DNA of 64,000 nt from Halosimplex carlsbadense 2-9-1 (GCF_000337455.1 NZ_AOIU01000035.1:55646-119645); one strand, 5' to 3'; counted from the first letter of the stretch, positions 19,930 to 29,002 are shown. The notes: generated by a model from the letters alone, not told the origin. Made by a program: numbers and translations.

Positions 19930-20760
19930 ATGAGCCTGCAATCCGATATCGCGGACCTCTGGGCCCGAAAGCAGGAGGGTCTGACAGCCGCCGACGCCAC
20001 CGACGACCACCTCGCGACGCTCGAGGACTTCCTCGCCGCGTTGGAGGCCGGCGAGGTTCGCGCCGCCGAGAAGTCGGGCGACGAGTGGGAAGCCAACGAG
20101 TGGGTCAAACAGGGCATCCTCCTGAACTTCGGCCTGCGCGAGACCGAGGCCCGCGAATACGGCGACGTGGCCTACCACGACGTGCTCCCGCTGCGTGAGA
20201 CGGCGGATCTGGCCGAACGCGGCACGCGCAACACGCCCGACGGGACGGTCATCCGCCGCGGCGCCTACGTCGGTAGCGACGCCATCCTCATGTCACCGGC
20301 GTTCGTCAACATCGGCGCCCACGTCGGCGACGGGACCCTGGTCGACTCCTGCGATACGGTGGGTTCGTGCGCGCAGATCGGCGACGACGTCAAGCTGGGC
20401 GCGAACACGCTCATCGGCGGCGTCCTCGAACCGGTTGAGGACGCGCCAGTCATCGTCGAGGACGGCGTCTCCCTGGGCGCGGGCTGTCGCGTGACCAGCG
20501 GGTTCGTCGTCGGCGAGAACTCGGTCGTCGGCGAGAACACGCTGCTCACCCCGCGCATCCCCGTCTACGACCTCGTCGAGGAGGAAGTGCTGTACGGCGA
20601 ACTGCCCCCGGAACGCCGTGCTTTCACCCGTTTCGTCGAGTCGTCGGTCTCGGACCACGACCTCATCGACGGCGGCGCCTACAAGCCCGCGGTCGTCGCC
20701 ACGAGCGTCGAGGAGGAGACGCTGGAGGCGACCGAGCGCGAGGACGCGCTTCGGGAGTAG
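19930..20760 (+). CDS. dapD: 2,3,4,5-tetrahydropyridine-2,6-dicarboxylate N-succinyltransferase
   Basis: Acylates tetrahydrodipicolinate in the diaminopimelate/lysine pathway. The 276 residues match succinyl-type DapD. An N-terminal helical domain (about 1-95) is followed by hexapeptide-repeat left-handed beta-helix turns (VNIGAHVGDGTLVD, AQIGDDVKLGANTLIGG, VSLGAGCRVTSG, NSVVGENTLL). A succinyl donor is inferred from length and the N-terminal domain; acetyl-type DapH is shorter. GTTTTGCC 30 bases before the ATG gives it its own promoter. A strong hairpin and T run follow the stop. No dapE, dapF or lysA follows, unlike several haloarchaeal dap clusters. Confidence 0.93.
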   Translation: MSLQSDIADLWARKQEGLTAADATDDHLATLEDFLAALEAGEVRAAEKSGDEWEANEWVKQGILLNFGLRETEAREYGDVAYHDVLPLRETADLAERGTRNTPDGTVIRRGAYVGSDAILMSPAFVNIGAHVGDGTLVDSCDTVGSCAQIGDDVKLGANTLIGGVLEPVEDAPVIVEDGVSLGAGCRVTSGFVVGENSVVGENTLLTPRIPVYDLVEEEVLYGELPPERRAFTRFVESSVSDHDLIDGGAYKPAVVATSVEEETLEATEREDALRE

Positions 20761-20772
20761 CGACGACATCCA

Positions 20773-20801
20773 CGCGAGTCGCGTCGCGACTCGCGCTTTT
20801 T
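20773..20801 (+). terminator. terminator-like hairpin after dapD
   Basis: The arms CGCGAGTCGCG (20773-20783) and CGCGACTCGCG (20785-20795) are followed by CTTTTT. It starts 12 bases after the dapD stop. Confidence 0.55.
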
Positions 20802-21295
20802 CGCCCATGTTTTTGCCGCCGGGGTTCCCGCAGGAAGCGAAGTCGTTCGAAAGAGCGCTACGCGCTCTCTCGGACCGCGACCGAGGAAACCCCGGTGGGA
20901 GAAAGATGGTCGCAGGAGACTCAAAACGGCGTTGAACCATCCGGTATCGCTTTTCCGGTCCCCACCGTATTCACGAGTGCCGACAGCCGTCCTGTCGACG
21001 CGCCCTCCTGCCCTCTCCCGTGGCGCCGGCCCGCCCCGGGCCGTCGTTCGACAGCTGTCTGTCGGCGCCCGACACCACCGACGGAACCCGTCACACGCTT
21101 CCGAACTCCCGTCGGCCGGTGTCACCGCCGTCTACCCACCCGCCTCAGGCACTCCCCTCCCGGCCCGCTGTCAGGCGCGGGTCGGGCGGAACCACCGTCC
21201 GCCGACGGCGTTTCCGGATAATTCACCGAATCCAGAACCGCCCCTCGCGCACGGGGTTTCGGTCCCTTTTTCGCACTCGGCGCCAACACCCCGCC
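20802..21295. other. intergenic region with inverted repeats
   Basis: No supported gene. Inverted repeat CCGGGGTT (20819-20826) / AACCCCGG (20888-20895) encloses a smaller palindrome AGAGCGCTACGCGCTCT at about 20851-20867. The style resembles the hairpins at the start of the window. The rest is GC-rich without features I can support. Confidence 0.4.
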
Positions 21296-22087
21296 GTGAC
21301 AGTCGTTCTCTGCGGCGTCGGCGCCGACACCGGCAACGTCCGCCCGGTCCCGGGCGTCGACGACGAGGGCCGCTTCGAGTACGTCCCCATCCCGGAGAAG
21401 GGCGCGACCGCGGAGACGGCGACGTACGGGTCGCTCGACCGGCGATTCGGCGAGGGGCCCCTTTCGGATCTCCTCGACGGGATCCGACCGGGTAGCGACG
21501 GCGAGTGGGTCACCGACTCGACGGCGATCCGGGACTGTTCGGTCCACCGCGATCCGAACCTCGACGCGCTCACGTACGGCGAACACCGCCCGGGCTACGT
21601 GGCGAAACTGCGCGCGCTCGAACCGGGCGATATCGTCGCGTTCTACGGCGGCTTCCCGGGCCCCGACAGCGACTACAAACACCGGTCCCTGTTCGGTTAC
21701 TTCACGGTCGCCGAGCCGCCGGTGGTGCTGGACCCTGAGGCGGACCGCGACGACGTGGCGGCGACCCTCACCGAGCACCCCGACAACGCCCACGCCAAGC
21801 GCTTCGCCGGCCACGGCGACCTCTACTACCACGACCCGGCGTTCACCGACCGGCCGCGGTCCGTCGTGATCGTCCCCGGCGAGGCGCCGGGCGGCGTCCT
21901 CGACCGGGCGATACGGCTGAGCGACCGCCGACGCGGCCCGAACTACTACATGAGCGAGGCGGTCGCGGACGCGCTGGCGCCGGCGTCGTCGACGGACCAC
22001 GGAACGCATCTGGGCGGGTTCAAGCCCGCAGTGCGGTGCGATATCGACCCCGAGCGGTTCCGAGCGTTCCTCCGACGGTCGGCGTGA
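21296..22087 (+). CDS. Nmad3-like nucleotide-modification-associated protein
   Basis: Protein of 263 residues from a GTG start (VTVVLCGVGADTGN). The N-terminal (V/L)CGVGADTGN, FEYVPIPEKG, TYGSLDRRFG and LEPGDIVAFYGGF with a following GYFTV strand match my memory of the Nmad3 family (nucleotide modification associated domain 3), predicted by comparative genomics to act in DNA base hypermodification. I cannot search to confirm. No other base-modification genes are nearby. A T-rich patch (CCCTTTTTCGC) lies about 25 bases before the GTG. ATG codons further upstream in frame give low-complexity sequence and are not used. Confidence 0.6.
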   Translation: MTVVLCGVGADTGNVRPVPGVDDEGRFEYVPIPEKGATAETATYGSLDRRFGEGPLSDLLDGIRPGSDGEWVTDSTAIRDCSVHRDPNLDALTYGEHRPGYVAKLRALEPGDIVAFYGGFPGPDSDYKHRSLFGYFTVAEPPVVLDPEADRDDVAATLTEHPDNAHAKRFAGHGDLYYHDPAFTDRPRSVVIVPGEAPGGVLDRAIRLSDRRRGPNYYMSEAVADALAPASSTDHGTHLGGFKPAVRCDIDPERFRAFLRRSA

Positions 22088-22193
22088 CGGGGGCGCCGAC
22101 CCCACGGGACACGGACCGGCGGATCGCCGACTGGTGGCGTGTGACCGACGAAGCGGTGATCGGAGTGTTGCTGGGTCTGAAATTCGTCTGCGG

Positions 22194-22201
22194 GTATTAA
22201 T
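22194..22201 (+). promoter_or_regulatory. TATA-like element of the ABC exporter operon
   Basis: TATTAATG is centred about 28 bases before the ATG at 22226, consistent with a leaderless operon transcript. Confidence 0.5.
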
Positions 22202-22225
22202 GTCTCGCTGGCAGTACGCAGGTAC

Positions 22226-23134
22226 ATGGCAGCTATCGAGGCGGAGGCGGTATCGAAGCGCTACGGGACGGAGGTCGCGCTCGACCGGGTCGACCTCACC
22301 GTCGCGGAAGGTGAGACGTTCGGTTTCCTCGGTCCCAACGGCGCTGGCAAGTCGACGTTCATCAACCTCCTGCTGGACTTCGCCAAACCGACGGACGGGT
22401 CGGCGTCGATCTTCGGCAACGACTGCCAGGGCGCGGGCGTGGCCGCCCGCGACCGGATCGGCGTCCTCCCGGAGGGGTACTCCGTGTTCGACCGGCTGAC
22501 CGGTCGCCAGCACGTCGAGTACGCCATGGACTCGAAGGACGTCGACGGCGACCCCAGTCAGATCCTCGACCGGGTCGGGATCCTCGACGACGCCGACCGG
22601 ACGGCCAGCGACTACTCAAAGGGGATGGCCCAGCGGCTGGTGCTGGGGATGGCGCTCGTCGGGGAGCCGGACCTGCTGATCCTCGACGAGCCCTCGACGG
22701 GGCTGGACCCCAACGGCGCCGCCGAGATGCGGGCGATCCTCGAGGAGGAAAACGAGCGCGGCGCGACGGTCTTTTTCTCGTCGCACATCCTCGAGCAGGT
22801 CGAGGCGGTCTGTGACAGGGTCGGGATCCTCCAGAACGGAGAACTCGTCGCCGTCGACACCATCGAGGGACTGCGCGAGTCGCTGGGCGGCGGGACGAAG
22901 CTCGTGATTACCCTCGACCGGCTCGACGACGGGACGGCCGAGCGGGTCCGGTCGGTCGCGGGCGTCGAGACCGCGGTCGCCCGCGACGAGGCGACCCTCG
23001 AAGTGACGTGTACGAACGACGCGAAGATGGACATCCTCGTGGAGTTACACGACGCCGGCGTCGACGTGGTGAACTTCCGGACCGAGGAGGCCTCGCTGGA
23101 GGACATGTTCATCGAGTACACCGGGAACCGATGA
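22226..23134 (+). CDS. ABC transporter ATP-binding protein
   Basis: Energises an ABC-2 type exporter encoded by the next two genes. The 302 residues contain Walker A GPNGAGKST (about 36-44), a variant signature YSKGMAQRL (about 131-139), Walker B LLILDEPSTGLDP (about 150-162) and the H-loop SSHIL. The C-terminal about 80 residues form the accessory domain of the CcmA/DrrA-like group. It is the first gene of a tightly packed operon: its stop overlaps the next start (ATGA). The cargo is unknown; CcmA-type exporters move lipids, drugs or other small molecules. Confidence 0.93.
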   Translation: MAAIEAEAVSKRYGTEVALDRVDLTVAEGETFGFLGPNGAGKSTFINLLLDFAKPTDGSASIFGNDCQGAGVAARDRIGVLPEGYSVFDRLTGRQHVEYAMDSKDVDGDPSQILDRVGILDDADRTASDYSKGMAQRLVLGMALVGEPDLLILDEPSTGLDPNGAAEMRAILEEENERGATVFFSSHILEQVEAVCDRVGILQNGELVAVDTIEGLRESLGGGTKLVITLDRLDDGTAERVRSVAGVETAVARDEATLEVTCTNDAKMDILVELHDAGVDVVNFRTEEASLEDMFIEYTGNR

Positions 23135-23940
23135 CCTGGCGAACCGTCGCGAACCGGGACTGGCGACTGATCGTCGGCGCCCGCTCGGCGAAAGTGTTGC
23201 TCGCGCTCGTCGCCCTCGGCGTCGTCCTGGCCGGGTACATCTATCCCGTCGTCACCGCCGAGCCGTACACGACCAGCCGGTTCCCCGCGTTCGTCGAGGG
23301 GATCCTGACGACGCTGGTGCCGTTCGTTGGCGTCCTGCTCGGCTACAACGCCGTCGTCAGCGACCGCGAGTCGGGAGCGATCCGCCTGTCGCTGTCGCTG
23401 CCCCAGAGCCGCTCGGACGTCGTCCTCGGGGCGTACGTCAGTCGAACCGGGCTGCTCGCGGCGACGCTCGCGGGCTCGCTGGCCGTGGCCGGCGCGCTCG
23501 TCGTCTACCCCTTCGGCCAGCTCCAGCTCGGCCGGTTCCTGGTCTTCGTCGCGCTGACCGTCGCCTACGGCGCGGTCTGGAGCGGGCTCGGGATCGCCGT
23601 CTCGCTGGCGGTCGCGACCAAGCGGCGCGCGCTCGTGCTCGGGTTCGTGCTGTTGTTCCTGTTCGTCGTCGTCTGGGACGCCCTGGAGTCGGCGGCGCTG
23701 CTCGGCCTGTCGTCGGCTGGGATCGTCGACGGCGAGCTTCCGGGAGCCGCCGAGCTGGCGTTCGGGCTGGAGCCCGGGCGGGCCTTCGGGCGAGCGACGG
23801 CCGGGCTGGTCGACCCGACTCGGACCGTCGAGGGCGCGTGGTATCTCGGTGGGTGGGTCGCCCTGGCCGTGCTGGTGCTGTGGGTCGTCGGACCGCTCGG
23901 GCTCGCCTACGCCCGGTTCGCGCGGAGGGATCTGTCGTGA
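23131..23940 (+). CDS. ABC-2 type permease
   Basis: Membrane subunit of 269 residues with six hydrophobic segments. It starts with a cytoplasmic WRLIVGARSAK leader and a first helix near 20-38. LGYNAVVSDRESGAIRLSLSLPQSRSDVVLG is the amphipathic coupling region typical of NosY/ABC-2 permeases. The start codon overlaps the ATPase stop by four bases. The next permease starts inside its stop codon, so this is very likely one half of a heterodimeric permease. An in-frame ATG at 23008 lies within the ATPase gene and is rejected. Confidence 0.9.
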   Translation: MTWRTVANRDWRLIVGARSAKVLLALVALGVVLAGYIYPVVTAEPYTTSRFPAFVEGILTTLVPFVGVLLGYNAVVSDRESGAIRLSLSLPQSRSDVVLGAYVSRTGLLAATLAGSLAVAGALVVYPFGQLQLGRFLVFVALTVAYGAVWSGLGIAVSLAVATKRRALVLGFVLLFLFVVVWDALESAALLGLSSAGIVDGELPGAAELAFGLEPGRAFGRATAGLVDPTRTVEGAWYLGGWVALAVLVLWVVGPLGLAYARFARRDLS

Positions 23941-24755
23941 GCTGGCGCGTCGTCGCCCGCAAGGACGTTCGCGACGCCGCTCGGTCGAAGACCATCTGGC
24001 TGCTCGTCGCCCTGTTGACGCTCCTGTCGGTGGGCTACGCCGTCGCCCACGAGTATCTCGGCCCCGCGGAGTTTCCGGCGTTCCTCGGCGGGCTGGCCGA
24101 CGTGGTCGGGCCGGTCGTGCCGATACTCGCGCTGTTGCTCGGGTACAAGTCGATCGTCGACGACCGGACCGACGGGAGCATGTTCCTGACGCTGTCGTTC
24201 CCGCACTCGCGGCGCGACGTCGTCGCCGGCACGCTCGTCGGTCGCGCGGTCGTGTTGCTCGCACCGACGCTGGTGGCGCTCGTCGCGGCGGGCGTGGTCG
24301 GCGCCGTCCGCTACGGGACCGACGGCGCCGCGCTGTATCCGCTGTTCGTCGCCACCACCGCGCTCTACGGCGTCGCCTTCCTCGGCGTCGCCGTCGGCCT
24401 GTCCATGTGGACGACCGTCGACCGGTGGGTCACGCTCGGGGCGTTCGGCGTCTACATGCTCGCGGTGAACCTCTGGGGCGGCCTCCACTCGTTCGCTTTG
24501 CTCTTCCTCCACCGCTTCGACGGGACCGTCCTCGCGGACCTCCCCGACTGGGCCCTGCTGTTCCGACTGGCCGGTCCGGGCGAGTCCTACGACCGGCTGC
24601 TGGCCGCCGCGTTCGACCTCGACCGCGCCGGCCGCTACGTGGCCGACGGCGTCCCCGCCTACGTCGACTGGTGGGCCGCCGTCGTCCTGCTGGTCGCCTG
24701 GTTCGCGCTGCCGCTGGCGGTCGGCTACCGACGGTTCCGAAGCACCGACCTCTGA
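23937..24755 (+). CDS. ABC-2 type permease (second)
   Basis: The second permease of the operon has 272 residues from a GTG start that overlaps the previous stop (GTGA). It opens with [17 protein letters not shown] and contains [29 protein letters not shown], clearly homologous to the coupling region of the preceding gene, so the two probably arose by duplication. About six membrane segments are visible. Together with the ATPase it should form a heterodimeric exporter. No terminator with a T run is evident after the stop. Confidence 0.9.
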   Translation: MSWRVVARKDVRDAARSKTIWLLVALLTLLSVGYAVAHEYLGPAEFPAFLGGLADVVGPVVPILALLLGYKSIVDDRTDGSMFLTLSFPHSRRDVVAGTLVGRAVVLLAPTLVALVAAGVVGAVRYGTDGAALYPLFVATTALYGVAFLGVAVGLSMWTTVDRWVTLGAFGVYMLAVNLWGGLHSFALLFLHRFDGTVLADLPDWALLFRLAGPGESYDRLLAAAFDLDRAGRYVADGVPAYVDWWAAVVLLVAWFALPLAVGYRRFRSTDL

Positions 24756-24894
24756 GCGGCCACGGCTCCGCGCACGGCCGCTCCTTGCGACGGTCCGTCC
24801 GGCTGACCGCCGCGTCGGTGATGGGTCCGGTCACCCGACGCCCGGGAGCAGGCGGTTGTTAAGGCTTTTTGCGCCGGGCGCCGGAGGTGGGGGT

Positions 24895-25293
24895 ATGTTC
24901 CCAGGAGGCGGCGGCATGAACGACCGCAAGATGCAGCAGATGATGAAGCAGATGGGCATCGACATGACCGACCTCGACGCCGAGGAGGTCATCATCCGGA
25001 CGCCCGACGAGGAGCTCGTCTTCACCGACGCGGACGTCCAGCGGATGGACGCCCAGGGCCAGCAGACCTACACCATCGTCGGCGAGCCCGAATCCCACGA
25101 GCGCGGCGACGGCGCGAGCGGGGACGCCGAACCGCTCATCGAGGAGAGCGACGACGACGGCGGGGCGGCGGAGATCCCCGACGAGGACGTGGAACTGGTC
25201 GCGACGCGAGCCGGCGCGAGCGAGGACGACGCTCGCGAGGCGCTGGAGGAGACCGACGGCGACCTGGCGGCGGCCATCGAGCGGTTAGAGTGA
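24895..25293 (+). CDS. nac: nascent polypeptide-associated complex protein (archaeal NAC)
   Basis: Ribosome-bound chaperone of 132 residues. The N-terminus [22 protein letters not shown] and the following NAC core ([23 protein letters not shown]) are diagnostic. An acidic linker leads to a C-terminal UBA domain (about 95-131; [21 protein letters not shown]). Archaeal NAC forms homodimers near the tunnel exit. GCTTTTTG centred near 24868 lies 27 bases before the ATG. The stop overlaps the GTG start of the downstream tRNA methyltransferase, a coupling that links two translation-related genes. Confidence 0.95.
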   Translation: MFPGGGGMNDRKMQQMMKQMGIDMTDLDAEEVIIRTPDEELVFTDADVQRMDAQGQQTYTIVGEPESHERGDGASGDAEPLIEESDDDGGAAEIPDEDVELVATRAGASEDDAREALEETDGDLAAAIERLE

Positions 25294-26018
25294 GCCTGCT
25301 GTTCGTCCACGAAGCGGAGGACCGGGAGTACCTGCTTTCGCCCGGCGAGACGCTGGAGTGTGACCTCGGCGTGCTGGAGGTGCCCGAAGACGTCGGACCC
25401 GGCGAGATCGTCGAGAGCCACATCGGCGAGCCGTTCACCGCACGGAAGCTCCGCGGCCCGGACCTGTTCAACCACTTCGAGCGGACGGGCGCGCCGATGA
25501 TGCCCCGCGACATCGGACTCATCGTCGGTCACACCGGGATCTCGGGAGAAGACGATATTCTCGACGCCGGGACCGGGACGGGCGTGCTGGCGGCGTATCT
25601 CGGTCGCTGCGGCGCGTCGGTGACGACCTTCGAGCGCGACCCCGAGTTCGCCGAGGTCGCCCGTGAGAACATCGAGCTGGCGGGCGTCGCCGACCGCGTT
25701 GACGTCCGTACGGGCGACGTGACCGACCAGCTGGGCGATCTGGACAGATACGACGTGGTGACCCTGGACACGGAAGACGCGCCGACCATGGTCGAGCGGA
25801 CGCCCAATCTGCTCCGCGACGGCGGCTACGTCGCGGTCTACTCGCCGTTCGTCGAAGGGACCCGGGAGGCCGTTTCCGCCGCTCACGAGGTCGGGCTCGC
25901 CGAGGTCGAGACGCTGGAGACGATCCAGCGCGAGATGGACTTCGACGACCGCGGCTCCCGCCCTTCGACCGCCGGCGTCGGCCACACCGGCTATCTCACG
26001 TTCGCGCGGCGGGTGTAG
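25290..26018 (+). CDS. trmI: tRNA (adenine-N1)-methyltransferase, TrmI type
   Basis: SAM-dependent methyltransferase of 242 residues, related to the enzymes that make m1A at tRNA positions 57/58. An N-terminal small beta domain (1-70) precedes a Rossmann domain with [16 protein letters not shown] (motif I, about 89-104), [14 protein letters not shown] (motif II) and [12 protein letters not shown] (motif IV region). The start is a GTG overlapping the nac stop (GTGA), so the genes are coupled. Length and domain order fit archaeal TrmI. Haloarchaeal variants differ in target details, so the exact position methylated is inferred. Confidence 0.9.
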   Translation: MSLLFVHEAEDREYLLSPGETLECDLGVLEVPEDVGPGEIVESHIGEPFTARKLRGPDLFNHFERTGAPMMPRDIGLIVGHTGISGEDDILDAGTGTGVLAAYLGRCGASVTTFERDPEFAEVARENIELAGVADRVDVRTGDVTDQLGDLDRYDVVTLDTEDAPTMVERTPNLLRDGGYVAVYSPFVEGTREAVSAAHEVGLAEVETLETIQREMDFDDRGSRPSTAGVGHTGYLTFARRV

Positions 26019-26054
26019 CGACCGGCGGCTCCGTCTTTTCGCGCGATCCGTCGA

Positions 26055-26678
26055 TCAGCCGGTGGCTCGCAGGAGGGCGAGCAGTTCCTCGCGGTAGTCG
26101 TCGCCCGAGCCGTCGAGCGCCGGGCCGGCGTCAGGGAACCGGTCGGCGAGCGACGAACGGGGATAGGCCCCTCCGGCGAGGCGGACGTGACCGTCGGCCC
26201 GGGCGCCGACCCACCCCTCGACGGGGACGGGGTCGCCGTCGGGGAGCGCCACCTCGCCGGTCACCTGTCGCAGCGTCACCCGCGAGCGGTCCTCGGTCCG
26301 GATACGCTCGCGGCGGCCCCGCTCGACGTCGACGACGCCGCGGTCGGTCAGGTCGTCGGCGAACTGCCGAACGGCCTCGGTTTTCACCGAGGGGAGCACC
26401 ATCGCGGGGCCGATGCCCGGCGCCAGCGGCGGGCGGAAGGCGAGCCTCGTGGCGAAGAGGAAGCGCCAGGACTGATCGAGCGGGGGGTCGGTCGCCTCGC
26501 GGACGGCCGCCCGGAGGGCGGCGTCCTCGTAGACGACCGTGTGGCCGCGCACGTCGGCGCCCTCGACGCCGAACAGCGTCTCGGTCGTGTCTTCGACACG
26601 CTCCCAGCCCTCGCCCAGTCGGTCGACGGGGACGCTCGGTGCGGGGACGTCGTCGCTATCGTCGGGAGCGCGTGGCAC
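26055..26678 (-). CDS. uncharacterised haloarchaeal protein
   Basis: Protein of 207 residues with no signal peptide or membrane segment and an acidic composition. PLDQSWRFLFATRLAFRPPLAPG and VTGEVALPDGDPVPVEGWVGARADGHVRLAGGAYP look like strand-rich, conserved-type sequence rather than a shadow frame. I do not recognise the family. It follows the TFS gene by 26 bases on the same strand, so it is probably co-transcribed with it. It converges with trmI with only a short T-rich space (CCGTCTTTTCG) between. Confidence 0.65.
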   Translation of the reverse strand: MPRAPDDSDDVPAPSVPVDRLGEGWERVEDTTETLFGVEGADVRGHTVVYEDAALRAAVREATDPPLDQSWRFLFATRLAFRPPLAPGIGPAMVLPSVKTEAVRQFADDLTDRGVVDVERGRRERIRTEDRSRVTLRQVTGEVALPDGDPVPVEGWVGARADGHVRLAGGAYPRSSLADRFPDAGPALDGSGDDYREELLALLRATG

Positions 26679-26704
26679 GTCCGTCTCTCAGTGCCGATGA
26701 TACT

Positions 26705-27031
26705 TCAGTGGTCGTCCTCGCGCCACTTGTGCTCGCACTCGGTGCAGGTGAAAAAGCGCGTCTCGCTCTCGTCGGCGGCGCGGATCTGTTTCATCTCCCA
26801 GAACGCCCGGTCGTTGCCGCACTCGGGGCAGCGGGCGTCGGTGGTCGGCCCCATGTCCTCGGCGCTCACGTCGGAGGTGTCGATGACCTCCGTCTCCTCC
26901 TGGCCTTGTGTCGTGACGGCCGTCTCTGCCTCCTCGGCCTCGTTGCGCGACTCCTCGTAGCCGCAACTGCCACAGACCCAGGCGTCCCCCTCGGTTTTCA
27001 TCATCGAACCGCATTCGTCGCAGAAGTTCAT
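26705..27031 (-). CDS. tfs: transcription factor S (TFS)
   Basis: Transcript-cleavage factor that helps archaeal RNA polymerase recover from arrest, of 108 residues. The N-terminal zinc ribbon has CDECGS and CGSCGY. The C-terminal ribbon has CPECGN and CTEC with the acidic hairpin tip ADESETRFF, the catalytic DE pair inserted into the polymerase active site. This is full family length. A T-rich GGGATTTTTCAAC (27053-27065, minus) lies 25-30 bases before the ATG. It may serve as TATA element for this gene, as terminator for the upstream gene, or both. Confidence 0.95.
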   Translation of the reverse strand: MNFCDECGSMMKTEGDAWVCGSCGYEESRNEAEEAETAVTTQGQEETEVIDTSDVSAEDMGPTTDARCPECGNDRAFWEMKQIRAADESETRFFTCTECEHKWREDDH

Positions 27032-27052
27032 ACCCGCCGTAGCGAGCCACCG

Positions 27053-27065
27053 GTTGAAAAATCCC
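27053..27065 (-). promoter_or_regulatory. T-rich tract between membrane protein gene and tfs
   Basis: ATTTTTCAAC on the minus strand lies 52 bases after the stop of the gene starting at 28043 and about 26 bases before tfs. It could be a terminator T tract or the tfs TATA element. Confidence 0.4.
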
Positions 27066-27116
27066 CGGTTTCGCCGTGTCGGCTGCGGGGCGGAGCGCGA
27101 GCGCGATCGGGCAGCC

Positions 27117-28043
27117 CTACTTCGCCTCGGACCACTGGTCGCAGGCGTCCATGTCCTCCATGAGTTCGTCGTGGCGGCCGCAGTACGGGGTGATCTTCTC
27201 GTCGATCTTGACGTACTCGAAGTGAGCGCAGTTGCCGCAGTAGGCGTCCGGTCGCCCCCGTTCGTTGGCGGTCTCGACGAACTCGGCGTCGGTGAAATCG
27301 CCGTTCTGAGGGGCGCTGTTCTCGACGGTCGCGGAGCCGCCGTCCGCGGCGGCGCCGGAGGAGCCGTCGTGATTCGACCGTCCAGCGGCGGCGTCGGCCA
27401 GGATCTCGGCGTCCTGGCCGCGACTCGTCGGCTCGGACCCCGGCGGCTCCTCGCGGTTGGTCTGGGTGCGGACCTCGCCCTGGGGCTCTTTCCCGAACAG
27501 GCCGACCGAACCGAAGCCGCCGGCGGGCTCGGCGTCCTCGACGAGGCGGAGGTTGCCCTCCTCGGTGATCTCCATGCGTGCGGTGCCGCCGGGGTCGTTG
27601 CGGGTCTTGAACGTGGCGAGGCCGGCGAACAGGCAGGTCAGGGTGACCATCGCGCCGAAGAAGTAGACGACGACGGCCGCCGCCCCGAGCGGGTCGCCGG
27701 CGCCGAACCACTGGTCGGGGTAGGCGACCCGGAACAGCGCGACGCCGAGGACGGCGACGCTGGCGCCGATGACCGAGGCGGCGCGGGTCGTCCGGCCGCT
27801 CGGGAGGACGGCGAACACCCCGAGGAACGTGGCCGGGAGGCCGAGGCCGGCCAGCGTGCCGGCGAGCGTCCGCGCCGCGATGCGGTCGAGCCCGAGCGAT
27901 GCCCCGACGTCCGTCGTCGCGATGGCGATGCTCGCGACGACCATCGCCGCGCCCGCCCCGAAGAGCGTCGCCCCCCCGTAGAACCGACGAGAGGTCGTCA
28001 CCGTCCGCAGATGCCCCTCGTACACTTCGGTCAGGCTTGCCAT
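27117..28043 (-). CDS. four-helix membrane protein with cytoplasmic Cys-rich tail
   Basis: Protein of 308 residues, probably the haloarchaeal DUF7139 type (from memory). Four hydrophobic segments cover about 20-150 (GGATLFGAGAAMVVASIAIA and three more). A long acidic, Gly/Ser-rich linker (170-255) follows. The last 50 residues contain CGNCAHF and CGRH with a final DACDQW, spacing that suggests a zinc-binding module. A role at the membrane face is plausible but unproven. TCGTTATGG on the minus strand near 28070 lies about 28 bases before the ATG. Confidence 0.75.
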   Translation of the reverse strand: MASLTEVYEGHLRTVTTSRRFYGGATLFGAGAAMVVASIAIATTDVGASLGLDRIAARTLAGTLAGLGLPATFLGVFAVLPSGRTTRAASVIGASVAVLGVALFRVAYPDQWFGAGDPLGAAAVVVYFFGAMVTLTCLFAGLATFKTRNDPGGTARMEITEEGNLRLVEDAEPAGGFGSVGLFGKEPQGEVRTQTNREEPPGSEPTSRGQDAEILADAAAGRSNHDGSSGAAADGGSATVENSAPQNGDFTDAEFVETANERGRPDAYCGNCAHFEYVKIDEKITPYCGRHDELMEDMDACDQWSEAK

Positions 28044-28163
28044 ACGCGACCTTCACCGTGCGAGACCATAACGACCCGTCAGACGCGCGTCTGACTCGTC
28101 GACCGTCGCGGTCGCTGTCCGGTTCGAGCGCGCGAAACGGGAAAACGAGCGGGGGCGGTGCGG

Positions 28164-28463
28164 TCAGTCGGCGGTCATCTCGACGCGCTGGGTGGCGTCC
28201 TCACCGCCGGCCGTCGCGGCCATGCGGTAGACCTGCCAGGCCAGCAGGACGACTAGGCCGGCGACGACCAGGAAGACCCTGAGGTTGGCGTCGACCATCG
28301 GCGTCGCGATCACTTCGCCGGCGTCGTTGGTCGTCGGGGCCGCGCCGTAGGGCGGGCCCGCGAGTATCTCGACGATGCCGAGGCCGACGACCCCCAGCAG
28401 GATGAGGCCGCCGCCCAGTGCCATCGCCGCCCTGTCGATCGTGGTGATGATAGTATCTTTCAT
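28164..28463 (-). CDS. small two-helix membrane protein next to DoxX
   Basis: Protein of 99 residues with two hydrophobic segments (about 12-34 and 62-82) and an outward-facing loop GPPYGAAPTTNDAG between them. It starts 14 bases after the stop of the DoxX-family gene on the same strand, so the two form an operon and the products probably act together in the membrane. I do not recognise the family. Confidence 0.75.
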   Translation of the reverse strand: MKDTIITTIDRAAMALGGGLILLGVVGLGIVEILAGPPYGAAPTTNDAGEVIATPMVDANLRVFLVVAGLVVLLAWQVYRMAATAGGEDATQRVEMTAD

Positions 28464-28477
28464 TGGTGGTCACCGCC

Positions 28478-29002
28478 TCAGCCGAGCAGGTATTTGAGCT
28501 TCGGGTGTCGTTCGACGAACTTGGTCCGCTCGATGATGGCGTCCAGGCCGTAGTACCGACCGGCGGCCAGCGCCGCGAGGGTCACGAAGATGAGCAGGGT
28601 CTGGAAGTCCCCCGTCACCAGTCCGTGCCCGAAGCCGCCGTTGCCGACCCAGAACAGGGTCATGAAGATGGCCCCGCCGAACGCGGCCAGCCGGGTCAGG
28701 GCCCCGAACATGATCCCCAGGCCGATGAGCGTCTCGAACAGCGGGACGCCGGGCTCGACCAGCCAGGCCAGGTTCTCGGCCATCCACACCGGGATCGGCC
28801 CCAGCGCCGTGCCGGTCATGCCCTGCAGGTAGCCCGTCGCGCCGCCGTAGGTGAGCCCGCTCTCGATGATCTTCGTCACGCCGGCGTGGAAGAAGTACCA
28901 CCCGGTGATCACGCGGAGCAGGGCGACCCAGTACTTCGCGACCGGGCCACCGATGTCGAACGCGAACTCGTCGGCCAGTGGGTTCGCCGTGTTGGTTGCC
29001 AT
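28478..29002 (-). CDS. DoxX family membrane protein
   Basis: Protein of 174 residues with four hydrophobic segments. The first carries the DoxX hallmark RVITGWYFFHAGVTKI, followed by PLFETLIGLGIMFGALTRLAA and GGAIFMTLFWVGNGG. DoxX proteins are linked to thiosulfate:quinone oxidoreductase in Acidianus, but many are of unknown function and no DoxA or DoxD partner is seen. I chose the ATG at 29002 because GAGGTGA lies a few bases upstream and a TATA box (29041-29050) sits about 43 bases before it. This is therefore a leadered message, unlike most neighbours. Confidence 0.88.
   Translation of the reverse strand: MATNTANPLADEFAFDIGGPVAKYWVALLRVITGWYFFHAGVTKIIESGLTYGGATGYLQGMTGTALGPIPVWMAENLAWLVEPGVPLFETLIGLGIMFGALTRLAAFGGAIFMTLFWVGNGGFGHGLVTGDFQTLLIFVTLAALAAGRYYGLDAIIERTKFVERHPKLKYLLG

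Noticed and set aside
20895-21221. Plus-strand frame of 108 codons between dapD and the Nmad3-like gene
   Set aside because: Ser/Pro/Arg-rich, no homology pattern, overlaps an inverted repeat, and no promoter element is at a fitting distance.
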